Source: JACOTK01 sp038256565 (GTDB lineage Bacteria; Actinomycetota; Acidimicrobiia; Acidimicrobiales; CADCSY01). From it: a stretch of 21,678 nt of DNA. The DNA is taken from assembly GCA_038256565.1 (NCBI GenBank), contig JBBSKG010000036.1, forward strand, positions 1 to 21,678. The letters are read 5' to 3'. Below are positions 1 to 6,451 of this stretch, piece by piece (the stretch's first letter is position 1; each line of letters starts with the position of its first letter). Under the pieces are notes generated by a model, which did not search any database, was not told the origin of the DNA, and saw nothing but the letters and a program-made list of their open reading frames with translations. The translations under genes and the position numbers were made by a program.

Positions 1-999
1 GCTTTCTGTTGTTAGAACTTCGCCTACTCGCCTAGCTAGAGAAACGTCAGCAAGGGCGCTGACGGTATAGGCCGGACGACCCTTTTTCATCACGATTGGT
101 GTGATCCATGCATCATGGGCACCGGCTTCGAGAAGTGCAGAAACGCAATGGGCAAGTGTTTCGCCCGTTACGTCATCGACATTTACTTCAAGCAATATCA
201 CTGGTTGGCCATAATTTGACCAAGACCCACCTGCCTGGTCGCTTGGAGCGCCAAGCACCACTTGGGCCAAGTTCGGAAGGTGCTCAAGTTCATTGCTACC
301 AGCACCAAAACCAGTGGAGCGTATCTTTAGTGCGGGCAGCGGGCCCCAGTGCTCAGCCAAGGTTGTCATGAGGCCAGCGCCGGTGGGAGTCGTTAGCTCA
401 ATGTGGGTATCGACGCCATGAGACGGTGCTCCAACTCTTGCCAGTAGCTCAACGACCGCAGGCGAGGGGTTTGGGAGCATGCCATGTGCGGTACGAATCA
501 TTCCCATGCCTGTCGCTATTGGGCTTGCGGCCACATGATCAACGCCTAGGACTTCTAGTGCAGCAGCAACGCCGACAATGTCGATTATTGCGTCGATAGA
601 TCCAACTTCGTGGAAGTGAACCTGTTCGACCGGACGCCTGTGAAGCCGTCCCTCTACTTCGGCAATGGCAGCAAAAGCGTTCGATGCGCGCTCGTATATC
701 CGTTGAGGCAAGTGGGCTTCGGCCAACAATCCGGTGATGTGGGCATAGGTTCTAGTAACAGTAGTGGGGGCGACTTCGACTATGGCTTGGGTGGCAGCGA
801 TGCCGCCGCGCATGACCGGCTCTGCATCTAGGTGCCATCCAGCAATTGGTAGACGTTCTAGTAAGCCCCTCACCTCGTCGAGGTCAGCGCCTGCGTCTAG
901 TAATGCTCCAAGCGTCATGTCTCCAGCGATTCCAGCAAAGCAGTGGAACCACGCCGTGGTATTGCCTGGCCCCTGCATCCACCGTCGGTGATCAGCCAT
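1..999 (-). CDS. larC: LarC, nickel insertion protein of the nickel-pincer nucleotide pathway (C-terminus cut by window edge)
   Basis: LarC (pyridinium-3,5-bisthiocarboxylate mononucleotide nickel chelatase) performs the CTP-dependent nickel insertion that completes the nickel-pincer cofactor of lactate racemase-type LarA enzymes. I translated the minus strand from ATG 999 and found 333 uninterrupted codons to the window edge. Family hallmarks are FHCFAGIAGDM near residue 18, VHFHEVGSIDAIIDIVG near residue 127, ELTTPTGAGLM near residue 202, EVNVDDVTGE near residue 271 and ITPIVMKKGRPAY near residue 299. The LarC1-like and LarC2-like parts lie in one frame, so no programmed frameshift is needed here, unlike in Lactiplantibacillus. 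The ATG overlaps the end of larB by 8 nt, implying translational coupling. About 70-80 residues are probably missing to the left. No LarA or LarE is visible. Confidence 0.93.
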   Translation of the reverse strand, partial: MADHRRWMQGPGNTTAWFHCFAGIAGDMTLGALLDAGADLDEVRGLLERLPIAGWHLDAEPVMRGGIAATQAIVEVAPTTVTRTYAHITGLLAEAHLPQRIYERASNAFAAIAEVEGRLHRRPVEQVHFHEVGSIDAIIDIVGVAAALEVLGVDHVAASPIATGMGMIRTAHGMLPNPSPAVVELLARVGAPSHGVDTHIELTTPTGAGLMTTLAEHWGPLPALKIRSTGFGAGSNELEHLPNLAQVVLGAPSDQAGGSWSNYGQPVILLEVNVDDVTGETLAHCVSALLEAGAHDAWITPIVMKKGRPAYTVSALADVSLARRVGEVLTTES

Positions 1000-1744
1000 G
1001 TTTGGCTCGGACGTCGAGAATGCGCGCCACTGCACAAGCTGCGCCAAATCCATTGTCGATGCCGACCACGGTGATACCCGCCGCGCAGCTCGCCATCATT
1101 CCTAACAGTGCGGTAACTCCTTCAAGCGCTGCGCCATAACCCGCACTGGTTGGGACGGCAACGACAGGAGCAGCGGCGATGCCGCCAACCACCGATGCAA
1201 GAGCGCCTTCCATGCCAGCGATTACCACGATCACATCGGCTTCTGCCAACTGATCGAGTTCAGCAAGAAGCCTGTGTACGCCTGCAACTCCCACATCCGC
1301 TACTCGATGAGGGGTTATGCCATAAGCGCTGAGAACGCTCTCGCATTCACGAGCGACTGGCAGATCGGCGGTGCCAGCAGTGATCACGAGTATTCGTTCA
1401 CATCGCGGAGGAGCGGGCCGCCAGACAACGGTGGAATCGGTGACAGTGCCGTTAGAGGTTTGAGCCATAGAGGTAGTGATCTGTTCGTCGTTGGCACGAG
1501 TAAGCACCACGGGTCCAGATGTCATTGCAACGAGTTCGGCCACGATCGCAGCGCACTGTTCTGCAGTTTTCCCTGGACCATATACGGCTTCGGCAACTCC
1601 CTGGCGAAGTGATCGATGATGGTCAATGCGGGCAAAGCCAAGATCGGCAAATGGAAGACGTCGAAGTTGTGCCATTGCTTCATCAGCGGTTATGACGCCA
1701 TCGCGTACGCCTTCGATCATCTCCAACAGGGCCTTTTCTTCCAT
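992..1744 (-). CDS. larB: LarB, pyridinium-3,5-biscarboxylic acid mononucleotide synthase
   Basis: LarB carboxylates the pyridinium ring of nicotinate adenine dinucleotide and releases AMP, the first step of nickel-pincer nucleotide synthesis. The product is 250 residues, normal for the family. The C-terminal half is PurE-like: RILVITAGTADLPVA (about 116-130), VVIAGMEGALASVVGG (about 172-187), then VPTSAGYGAALEGVTALLG and SCAAGITVVGIDNGFGAA. The ATG at 1744 opens the product with MEEKALLEMIEGVRDG, a typical LarB N-terminus. larC follows with an 8-nt overlap, so the two form an operon. It diverges from pheA across about 115 nt; that spacer carries two copies of ATTGTCCC (1750-1766) just upstream of larB. 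Confidence 0.95.
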   Translation of the reverse strand: MEEKALLEMIEGVRDGVITADEAMAQLRRLPFADLGFARIDHHRSLRQGVAEAVYGPGKTAEQCAAIVAELVAMTSGPVVLTRANDEQITTSMAQTSNGTVTDSTVVWRPAPPRCERILVITAGTADLPVARECESVLSAYGITPHRVADVGVAGVHRLLAELDQLAEADVIVVIAGMEGALASVVGGIAAAPVVAVPTSAGYGAALEGVTALLGMMASCAAGITVVGIDNGFGAACAVARILDVRAKHG

Positions 1745-1859
1745 GGCTCCATCATTGTCCCGATTGTCCCTCCGCGTGAATTGTGCGGCAGGGGGTCCTT
1801 AGCGTCTAGGGGCTACAGGTGCAAGGTTGTCGATCGCAGGCTCTACGCTTTCTGAACAT

Positions 1860-2789
1860 ATGACGCGCATTGGTTTTCTTGGTCCGCCAGGCACTTTTAC
1901 AGAACAGGCATTGCTCAGCCAGCCTGATTTTTCAGATGCTGAGCTATTTGCTTATTCCACAATTCCAGAAGTTCTAGTAGCGACTGAGAACGGCGATGTA
2001 GATCTTGGTTTTGTCCCAATTGAAAACTCGATTGAAGGAACGGTCAACGTCACTCTTGACACCTTGGCATTCGAGACGAGTTTGTTGATTCAACACGAGG
2101 TCGTGCTTGGCATACGGCTCAATTTATTGGCCCCGCTAGGGGTATCAATGGCTGACATAACCAAGGTAGTTTCCTTTCCACATGCAACGGCACAAGTGCG
2201 CGATTTTCTTGTTCGCGAACTGCCTGCCGCAGAAACGGTGGCGGCTAATTCGACAGCTGAAGCAGCCCGACTTGTTGGGGAAACTTCCGAGCCAGGCATG
2301 GCAGCAGTTGGAACATCGCTCGCAGCCGAGTTGTACAACCTTGAGATTCTGGCGAGCGATATTGCTGATCATCCAGAGAACGAAACTCGTTTTGTGGCGG
2401 TGGCCCAGTCTGGGGTCCCAGGGGTAACGGGTCATGACAAGACGACCATCGTTTGTTTCCAACAAGCTGACCGACCAGGCAGTCTGTTGGCCATCTTGCA
2501 GGAGTTCTCGGCTCGTGCAATCAACCTCACCAAGCTGGAGTCGCGTCCGACCAAGCGCGGCTTAGGTGACTATTGCTTCATCATCGATCTTGAAGGCCAT
2601 ATTGCCGACGAGGTCGTGGGGGACTGCTTGCGCGAACTCAAGGCAAAGGTCGCCGACGTGAAGTTTCTAGGCTCGTATCCCGCCGCTGGAGAGCACGGTG
2701 ATTCTGTTCGCCGTGACGCCAATGCTGCATGGCGATCGGCAGATGATTGGTTGGCCGAAATACGCAAGCACATGATCGACCCTGTTTGA
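1860..2789 (+). CDS. pheA: Prephenate dehydratase with ACT regulatory domain
   Basis: The enzyme converts prephenate to phenylpyruvate, the penultimate step of phenylalanine synthesis. The 309-residue product is the usual length of monofunctional actinobacterial PheA, with no chorismate mutase domain. The catalytic domain (about 1-180) starts with IGFLGPPGTFTEQAL, contains PIENSIEGTVN near residue 53, and ends with the TRF motif at 176-178, whose Thr is catalytic in the family. The ACT domain (about 194-270) carries ESRP at 227-230, the phenylalanine-sensing motif, so feedback inhibition by Phe is expected. ATG 1860 is chosen because it opens directly on the domain. A TTG at 1827 would add 11 unconserved residues. 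No clear Shine-Dalgarno sequence precedes either start, so a leaderless mRNA is possible. Confidence 0.95.
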   Translation: MTRIGFLGPPGTFTEQALLSQPDFSDAELFAYSTIPEVLVATENGDVDLGFVPIENSIEGTVNVTLDTLAFETSLLIQHEVVLGIRLNLLAPLGVSMADITKVVSFPHATAQVRDFLVRELPAAETVAANSTAEAARLVGETSEPGMAAVGTSLAAELYNLEILASDIADHPENETRFVAVAQSGVPGVTGHDKTTIVCFQQADRPGSLLAILQEFSARAINLTKLESRPTKRGLGDYCFIIDLEGHIADEVVGDCLRELKAKVADVKFLGSYPAAGEHGDSVRRDANAAWRSADDWLAEIRKHMIDPV

Positions 2790-2806
2790 GCGCTAGCGTT
2801 TAAGGC

Positions 2807-2889
2807 GGAGGGATGGCAGAGCGGCCGAATGCGAAGGTCTTGAAAACCTTTGGACGAGAGTCCCGCGGGTTCGAATCCCGCTCCCTCCG
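2807..2889 (+). tRNA. tRNA-Ser(TGA)
   Basis: The cloverleaf is complete. The 7-bp acceptor GGAGGGA/TCCCTCC closes at 2807-2813 and 2882-2888. The anticodon stem-loop holds CTTGAAA (anticodon TGA), followed by a long variable arm (GGAC/GTCC) and the T-arm GCGGGTTCGAATCCCGC. The discriminator is G and no CCA is encoded. The long variable arm and the anticodon fix serine identity. It starts 17 nt after pheA. Confidence 0.96.
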
Positions 2890-2903
2890 CTGAAAATGAT
2901 TAA

Positions 2904-2928
2904 GAGCGTCCGCCGATAGGCGGTGCTC
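2904..2928 (+). terminator. Imperfect hairpin just after tRNA-Ser(TGA)
   Basis: GAGC-GT-CCGCC pairs with GGCGG-T-GCTC around a GATA loop, with one bulge. It lies 15 nt past the tRNA 3' end. There is no T-run, so it could be a terminator of the U-less type or a 3'-processing structure. Confidence 0.35.
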
Positions 2929-2995
2929 AAAATACGGGTCTTGTTTTGTCAGGCGAAGACTGGCAAACGAATCGTTCTACACCCACAAGGTGAAC

Positions 2996-3028
2996 CTACC
3001 CACTGAACCTCTAAGGTTCAGTGGGTAG
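2996..3028. terminator. Perfect 15-bp hairpin between the two serine tRNAs
   Basis: CTACCCACTGAACCT (2996-3010) pairs without mismatch with AGGTTCAGTGGGTAG (3014-3028) around the 3-nt loop CTA. It sits between the two tRNA-Ser genes, 26 nt before the second. No T-tail follows on the plus strand. A bidirectional or U-less terminator is the simplest reading; a regulatory element for the second tRNA is the alternative. Confidence 0.5.
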
Positions 3029-3054
3029 TTGGCTACTAGAGTGGGCAACCATCG

Positions 3055-3145
3055 GGAGAGGTGCCGGAGTCCGGTTGATCGGGACGCCCTGCTAAGGCGT
3101 TGATGGGTGCAAACCTGTCCGTGGGTTCGAATCCCACCCTCTCCG
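3055..3145 (+). tRNA. tRNA-Ser(GCT)
   Basis: The acceptor GGAGAGG/CCTCTCC spans 3055-3061 and 3138-3144 with discriminator G3145. The anticodon arm CGCCCTGCTAAGGCG gives anticodon GCT. A long variable arm (TTGATGGGTGCAAACCTGTC) and the T-arm GTGGGTTCGAATCCCAC follow. It is 91 nt with no encoded CCA. It reads AGC/AGU serine codons and complements the TGA isoacceptor just upstream. Confidence 0.96.
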
Positions 3146-3163
3146 CTCGAAGTCGATGCGGGA

Positions 3164-3191
3164 CTTTTCGTGGTGTAAATGTTACGAAAAG
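3164..3191 (+). terminator. Hairpin after tRNA-Ser(GCT)
   Basis: CTTTTCGT (3164-3171) pairs perfectly with ACGAAAAG (3184-3191) across a 12-nt loop, and GTTT follows. It lies 18 nt after the tRNA, so it is a plausible transcription terminator for it. Confidence 0.45.
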
Positions 3192-3241
3192 GTTTCAGTT
3201 TGTGTACACTGGGCATAACAAACCACATATAGCTATCCCCT

Positions 3242-3284
3242 AACGTCAAGAAGTGGTGACAACAGGTTGCCCCTTGACGTTTTT
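3242..3284 (+). terminator. Long-loop hairpin with T-run upstream of the 3D-domain gene
   Basis: AACGTCAAG (3242-3250) pairs perfectly with CTTGACGTT (3273-3281) across a 22-nt loop, and further T residues follow directly. The form fits a rho-independent terminator with a large loop. It lies 130 nt before the 3D-domain gene, so it may instead be part of that gene's leader. The remaining spacer (3285-3415) holds a weaker stem (AACCC/GGGTT near 3315-3330) and nothing else I recognise. Confidence 0.4.
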
Positions 3285-3415
3285 CATCGCTGACTGAGTA
3301 TCGATAAACCCAATCAAAGGGTTATTGATCGACAAGCGTGGTGGGTCCGTATGCTCCTTGACCTCTTTTTAGTCTTGGCGCGCGCGTTCTCGCTTGGGGC
3401 AACTAGGAGGCATAA

Positions 3416-4180
3416 GTGATAACCCCCCGTTCTTTATTGGCGCGAACGCAAGTTATTTGGTCGTGGAAAAGGGCTCGTTTAAGCACGGCCATGACTGTGG
3501 TAGCAGTTGTCCTATCTGGCTTTGCACTACCAGAGGTTAGCTATTACCAAAAGGCCGCAGGTGCTGAAAGCGGGGCGTCTGAAGGCAGGGTGCCCGAGGC
3601 GGGTGGTGACGCGATCAAGAAGTCCATTCTTGAGATTTCTCTTTCTGGTGTGGGAAGCGAGGGAGACAAAGGGCTTTTAGCTCGGCTTCCACACCTGGGG
3701 GATCTCTACATGGAAAGACGCTCTGGGGCTATGGATACTGTCACCGTGCCAACTAGTCCTGTTGTGACGACTCCACCTCCCGCAATTGCCAGGCCGCCTG
3801 TTCGCTCTGAGCGTTTGCAGGTTGTGAACGACGTGGCCGAGGAAGTTGCAGAAATGGTTTCTGAAACAGAAACCGTTGACATTGTTGGTCTTGACGAACT
3901 GCCTGAGCCCGAGGGTCCAGGAGAGTACCTAGGTTCCTTTTCTGTTACTTGTTATGCCTTGGATGGCAATACAGCAAGCGGTGAACCTGTTCATGAGGGG
4001 GGCGTTGCAGTTGATCGACGGGTCATTCCATTTGGAACGCGTATCTATATTGAGAACGTAGGTTGGCGCGTTGCCAATGACACTGGCTCTTCGGTGCGTG
4101 GCAATCGGCTAGACATCTGGCTCCCCAGCCATGACGCCTGCATCGGGTTTGGCCGCCAGACCCTCGACGTTTTTGGCTAA
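3416..4180 (+). CDS. Membrane-anchored or secreted 3D-domain cell-wall protein
   Basis: The C-terminal 3D domain (about residues 170-254) is of the kind found in actinobacterial resuscitation-promoting factors and Bacillus Sps/YuiC proteins, which act on peptidoglycan. Its three signature aspartates are visible in VAVD (D200), VANDTG (D222) and RLDIW (D233). The N-terminus is basic, then hydrophobic (about 24-38), a signal peptide or signal anchor. A proline- and acid-rich spacer follows. No lysozyme-like Rpf domain, G5 or LysM domain is present in the 254 residues. The GTG start is chosen because AGGAGG sits 5 nt upstream. The stop codon falls inside the first copy of a 17-bp tandem repeat. 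A role in cell-wall remodelling is inferred from the domain only. Confidence 0.82.
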   Translation: MITPRSLLARTQVIWSWKRARLSTAMTVVAVVLSGFALPEVSYYQKAAGAESGASEGRVPEAGGDAIKKSILEISLSGVGSEGDKGLLARLPHLGDLYMERRSGAMDTVTVPTSPVVTTPPPAIARPPVRSERLQVVNDVAEEVAEMVSETETVDIVGLDELPEPEGPGEYLGSFSVTCYALDGNTASGEPVHEGGVAVDRRVIPFGTRIYIENVGWRVANDTGSSVRGNRLDIWLPSHDACIGFGRQTLDVFG

Positions 4181-4210
4181 AGGCGGTCCTAACCTAAAGG
4201 CGGTCCTAAG
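4177..4210. repeat. 17-bp tandem repeat, two copies, overlapping the stop of the 3D-domain gene
   Basis: CTAAAGGCGGTCCTAAC (4177-4193) is followed immediately by CTAAAGGCGGTCCTAAG (4194-4210); only the last base differs. The TAA stop of the 3D-domain gene is within copy 1. Two GC-rich hairpins follow: TCGCGC/GCGCGA at 4227-4242 and ATCGGC/GCCGAT at 4253-4268. The structured tract ends where UbiB-family similarity begins. Confidence 0.85.
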
Positions 4211-4226
4211 GGGCTGTTGGCACCTT

Positions 4227-4268
4227 TCGCGCAATGGCGCGAGTTGGGTGCTATCGGCGACCGCCGAT
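4227..4268. terminator. Two adjacent GC-rich hairpins downstream of the 3D-domain gene
   Basis: Stem 1 is TCGCGC (4227-4232) with GCGCGA (4237-4242), loop AATG. Stem 2 is ATCGGC (4253-4258) with GCCGAT (4263-4268), loop GACC. Both are perfect and lie 47-88 nt beyond the stop codon. They could terminate the upstream transcript or, with the 17-bp repeats, form a small repetitive element. Confidence 0.35.
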
Positions 4269-4685
4269 CGCGACGCCACCGAACAAGCAGCGAAGGTGTT
4301 GGTCATGGCTTATCTCAAGCAGATGTTGATGGATAGATTTTTGCATGCCGATCCGCACCCAGGAAACTTCTTGTTGTCTCCCGGACCAGACGGCCCTCGC
4401 ATTGCCTTTGTCGACTTGGGTTTCGAGACTAGGTCGGGCAACTTGGCCAGCCTTGCTAATTGGATGATGCTGTTCCGGTTCGAAGATACCGAAGAAGACC
4501 GTGAGGCAGCATGGCAGCGCCTCATGAAAGCTCAACGTGATGACCCAGTCATGCGCCTTCCTTCAGAACTGATTCTCGTGGGTCGAGTTCTCATCGTGCA
4601 GACAGGTTTGGTATCTCGCATAAAACCAAGTTGGAAGATGGCCGACCTAGTGGCTGCAAGCCTTGCTATTCCTGAGGCACCGTAG
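4269..4685 (+). pseudogene. 5'-truncated UbiB/ABC1-family kinase remnant
   Basis: About 138 codons encode only the C-terminal part of a UbiB/ABC1 (ADCK-type) protein: a helix AYLKQMLMDRFL, the metal/catalytic-loop motif HADPHPGNF, and IAFVDLG, where the usual DFG appears as DLG. Upstream motifs of the family (KxGQ, Ala-rich loop, VAVK lysine) are absent. The reading frame extends upstream to 4131, but that part overlaps the 3D-domain gene, the tandem repeat and the hairpins. Similarity seems to begin near residue DRDATEQ at about 4266. The HxDPHPGN form differs from the HGDVHAGN form of the two intact kinases in this window, so it is not a recent copy of them. Translation from ATG 4305 as a short protein cannot be excluded. 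Confidence 0.7.
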
Positions 4686-4701
4686 CTGGTCTCCTTAGGC
4701 C

Positions 4702-4707
4702 TATACT
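4702..4707 (+). promoter_or_regulatory. Possible -10 box of tRNA-Arg(ACG)
   Basis: TATACT lies 18 nt before the mature tRNA 5' end. I see no good -35 hexamer at the right distance, so confidence is low. Confidence 0.3.
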
Positions 4708-4725
4708 TCAATTCGCCAATACCCA

Positions 4726-4798
4726 GCGCTCGTAGCTCAACGGATAGAGCATCTGATTACGGATCAGAAGGTTGGGGGTTCGAATCCCTCCGAGCGCG
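4726..4798 (+). tRNA. tRNA-Arg(ACG)
   Basis: The acceptor GCGCTCG/CGAGCGC spans 4726-4732 and 4791-4797, with discriminator G4798. The D-arm is GCTCAACGGATAGAGC. The anticodon arm TCTGATTACGGATCAGA gives anticodon ACG (A34 expected to be deaminated to inosine). The T-arm is GGGGGTTCGAATCCCTC (approximate stem). It is 73 nt with no encoded CCA. Ser/Arg tRNA neighbourhoods of this kind are common in actinobacteria. Confidence 0.96.
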
Positions 4799-4850
4799 CT
4801 AATTTCTTGGTGTCCCCTTAATCATCTAGACCCTCTTCTCACCGTAAGTC

Positions 4851-4868
4851 ATTGCACTTATTGCACTT
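4851..4868. repeat. Two tandem copies of ATTGCACTT upstream of the antitoxin remnant
   Basis: ATTGCACTT occurs at 4851-4859 and again at 4860-4868, 20 nt before the antitoxin ATG. Direct repeats at this place could be an autoregulatory operator of the toxin-antitoxin unit; that role is a guess. Confidence 0.35.
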
Positions 4869-4887
4869 CGTAGGTATCACACATTTT

Positions 4888-5335
4888 ATGAGTGACGTAC
4901 TTGAGGTCCGACCGGGGTCCTTGAGACCAGAAGAACTTGCAGAGTTCGGTCGCGTGCTTGAGATGGTACGTGAACAAGCCGGTCAAACGCCGCGGCTTGT
5001 TGGATCGGATGGAACTGCTATCGAATTGCCAGAGGGCATACATGCTCTTTTGGTTTTGATCGTCGATCACTTGCGGGCAGGCGATGGCGTGACTGTGATG
5101 CCAATACACGCGGAACTGACAACGGTGGAAGCGGCAGAGTTGCTCGATGTGAGCCGCCCTTACCTCATCAAACAGCTTGATGCCGGTGCCCTTTCGCATC
5201 ACATGGTTGGCTCGCATCGACGACTTCGGCTTTCGGATGTACTGGCATATCGTGATCAAATAGATACCGATTGCCAACGTTGCGTTGTCTGCCATGACCG
5301 CTGAGGCCGAGGAGTTCGGTATTTGCGGCAAGTAG
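4888..5335 (+). pseudogene. Excisionase-like antitoxin with a C-terminal frameshift
   Basis: The product starts with MSDVLEVRPGSL and has an excisionase/MerR-like helix-turn-helix at about 78-100 (LTTVEAAELLDVSRPYLIKQ) followed by HMVGSHRRLRLSDVLAY, typical of antitoxins paired with PIN toxins. In the original frame the protein ends at 5304 with the odd Cys-rich tail DTDCQRCVVCHDR. The expected family ending is readable in the +1 frame from about 5264 to the TAG at 5333-5335 (ALSAMTAEAEEFGICGK), six nt before the toxin ATG. A net +1 shift between about 5258 and 5270 would explain this. A TTG start at 4852 would add 12 unconvincing residues. The DNA-binding part may still be functional. Confidence 0.72.
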
Positions 5336-5341
5336 CCGAGT

Positions 5342-5440
5342 ATGGCTGGCTTCGTTGTCGTCCTTGACGCAAACATCCTCTACGGCATCGAGGTAACCGA
5401 CCTTTTTGCCACGATGGCGACGCGTCGGTTGTTCAGACCT
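5342..5440 (+). pseudogene. PIN-domain toxin remnant, N-terminal 33 residues only
   Basis: The first 33 codons read as the beginning of a PIN-domain ribonuclease toxin: FVVVLDANILYGIEVTDL with the first metal-binding aspartate (D9), then ATMATRRLFRP. After this no PIN sequence continues in any of the three plus frames, and the second and third acidic motifs are missing. The frame happens to stay open into the downstream ferritin-like gene, producing an artificial 369-residue fusion. Together with the frameshifted antitoxin it is a dead toxin-antitoxin module. Confidence 0.68.
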
Positions 5441-5563
5441 CTGGCAAAACCTTACAAAGGTTTACGTACGGGACTTTCATTGAATTCTATTGTCATTATT
5501 GAAATTCCCTGTAAGACTCCGAAGGAAGTAACTTCACACGATGGTTTTCCCGGGGGGGCACCG

Positions 5564-6451
5564 ATGAAGAAGTTTATGGAGAGTTCCGAGCTGGCTCGCG
5601 ACGATCGATTCAAGCGCATTCAGATACCGATTGAGTTTCTCACTGCCGAGGAAGTCAGCCTGGAGCAGATCAAAGAGACGTTTAAGGCAATTCAGACCAA
5701 CCCTGAAATGAAAAAGGCGATGGAAGATCGCGGGGGTATCAGCCTTGGTGGCCGCATGCGACCTACTGATGATTTGGCGCCTTTGAAGATCAAGAACCAG
5801 ATGCACGGCATCTTTATGGGAGAGATACAAGCTCTCGAAGGTGCGGGCCGCAGTTGTTGGGACTTCACAGATAACCCAGAGTTACCGTGGAAGTTTCAGC
5901 TCGACATGGCTCGCCAGTGTTGGGATGAGACTCGCCACGTCGAGACCTACTCAGCCCTGCTTGACCATGTTGATGGCGAGATAGGGGAGTTCGCTGAGAA
6001 CGTTATGTTGTTTGAATTCGCTTGTTCCGATGACCCCGCTGAGCGGGTAGTAGGTGTTAACCGTTGTCTTGAGGGCCTAGCACTTGACGTATTCAACGAG
6101 ACGATTCGTTTCGGCAAGGCTGCTGAAGATGAGTGCATTTGGCGGACGGTCGATTACGTCGCTGCCGACGAAGTAACTCATGTGCGGTTTGGTCAGATTT
6201 GGAGCAAGGCACTTACCGAGAATGACCCTGAGCGTCGAGCGAAGGTGTTGGCGTTTCAGCGCAAAGTTGATGGTGTCTTCAGTTTCGGTGGCATCCGCGG
6301 TTCGTACGATTCGCGGACCAATGAAGAACTCATGCCTCTCGCCGTAGAGCTACGCAAACTGGCTGGCTTCACCGACGATGACATTGAAGAGGTCCGAAAC
6401 TCTGGACCAAAGATCAAGGAGCTAGCGAAGGACGGGTCCTTGGCTCATTAG
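5564..6451 (+). CDS. Ferritin-like di-iron protein of unknown function
   Basis: The 295-residue product carries two helix pairs with di-iron carboxylate motifs. The first is a glutamate in FMGEIQALEGAGR (E87 or E92) with ETRH (E122, H125). The second is E179 in LDVFNETIRFG with EVTH (E203, H206). This is the arrangement of the DUF455-like and related ferritin-like families; whether it stores iron, oxidises a substrate or hydroxylates is not visible. ATG 5564 is chosen because the protein from here looks native, whereas upstream codons belong to a toxin remnant and AT-rich spacer. A G-run sits 4 nt upstream. The AT-rich tract 5461-5516 could hold the promoter. Its stop overlaps by 4 nt with the stop of the convergent methyltransferase gene. 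Confidence 0.83.
   Translation: MKKFMESSELARDDRFKRIQIPIEFLTAEEVSLEQIKETFKAIQTNPEMKKAMEDRGGISLGGRMRPTDDLAPLKIKNQMHGIFMGEIQALEGAGRSCWDFTDNPELPWKFQLDMARQCWDETRHVETYSALLDHVDGEIGEFAENVMLFEFACSDDPAERVVGVNRCLEGLALDVFNETIRFGKAAEDECIWRTVDYVAADEVTHVRFGQIWSKALTENDPERRAKVLAFQRKVDGVFSFGGIRGSYDSRTNEELMPLAVELRKLAGFTDDDIEEVRNSGPKIKELAKDGSLAH

Noticed and set aside
2977..3249. Minus-strand ORF of 90 residues containing EGGIRTHG
   Set aside because: This is the well-known spurious translation of a tRNA-Ser gene; it lies across tRNA-Ser(GCT) and the hairpin.
3146..3415. c-di-AMP (ydaO-type) riboswitch before the 3D-domain gene
   Set aside because: Such riboswitches often precede cell-wall genes in actinobacteria, but I could not find the conserved motif blocks; only simple stems are visible.
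4194..4215. 23S rRNA fragment or I-CeuI-like site (CGGTCCTAAGG)
   Set aside because: Eleven bases match the conserved rRNA core, but the flanks do not, and the sequence is half of a local tandem repeat.
4131..4685. Intact 184-residue gene starting inside the 3D-domain gene
   Set aside because: The first 46 codons overlap another gene, a tandem repeat and two hairpins; only the part after about 4266 resembles a protein family.
4726..5563. Integrated element using tRNA-Arg as attachment site
   Set aside because: No duplicate of the tRNA 3' end and no integrase were found downstream; only a decayed toxin-antitoxin pair is present.
5342..6451. One 369-residue PIN-ferritin fusion protein
   Set aside because: PIN similarity ends after about 33 residues, the middle is AT-rich and unlike protein, and a sound start for the ferritin-like gene exists at 5564.
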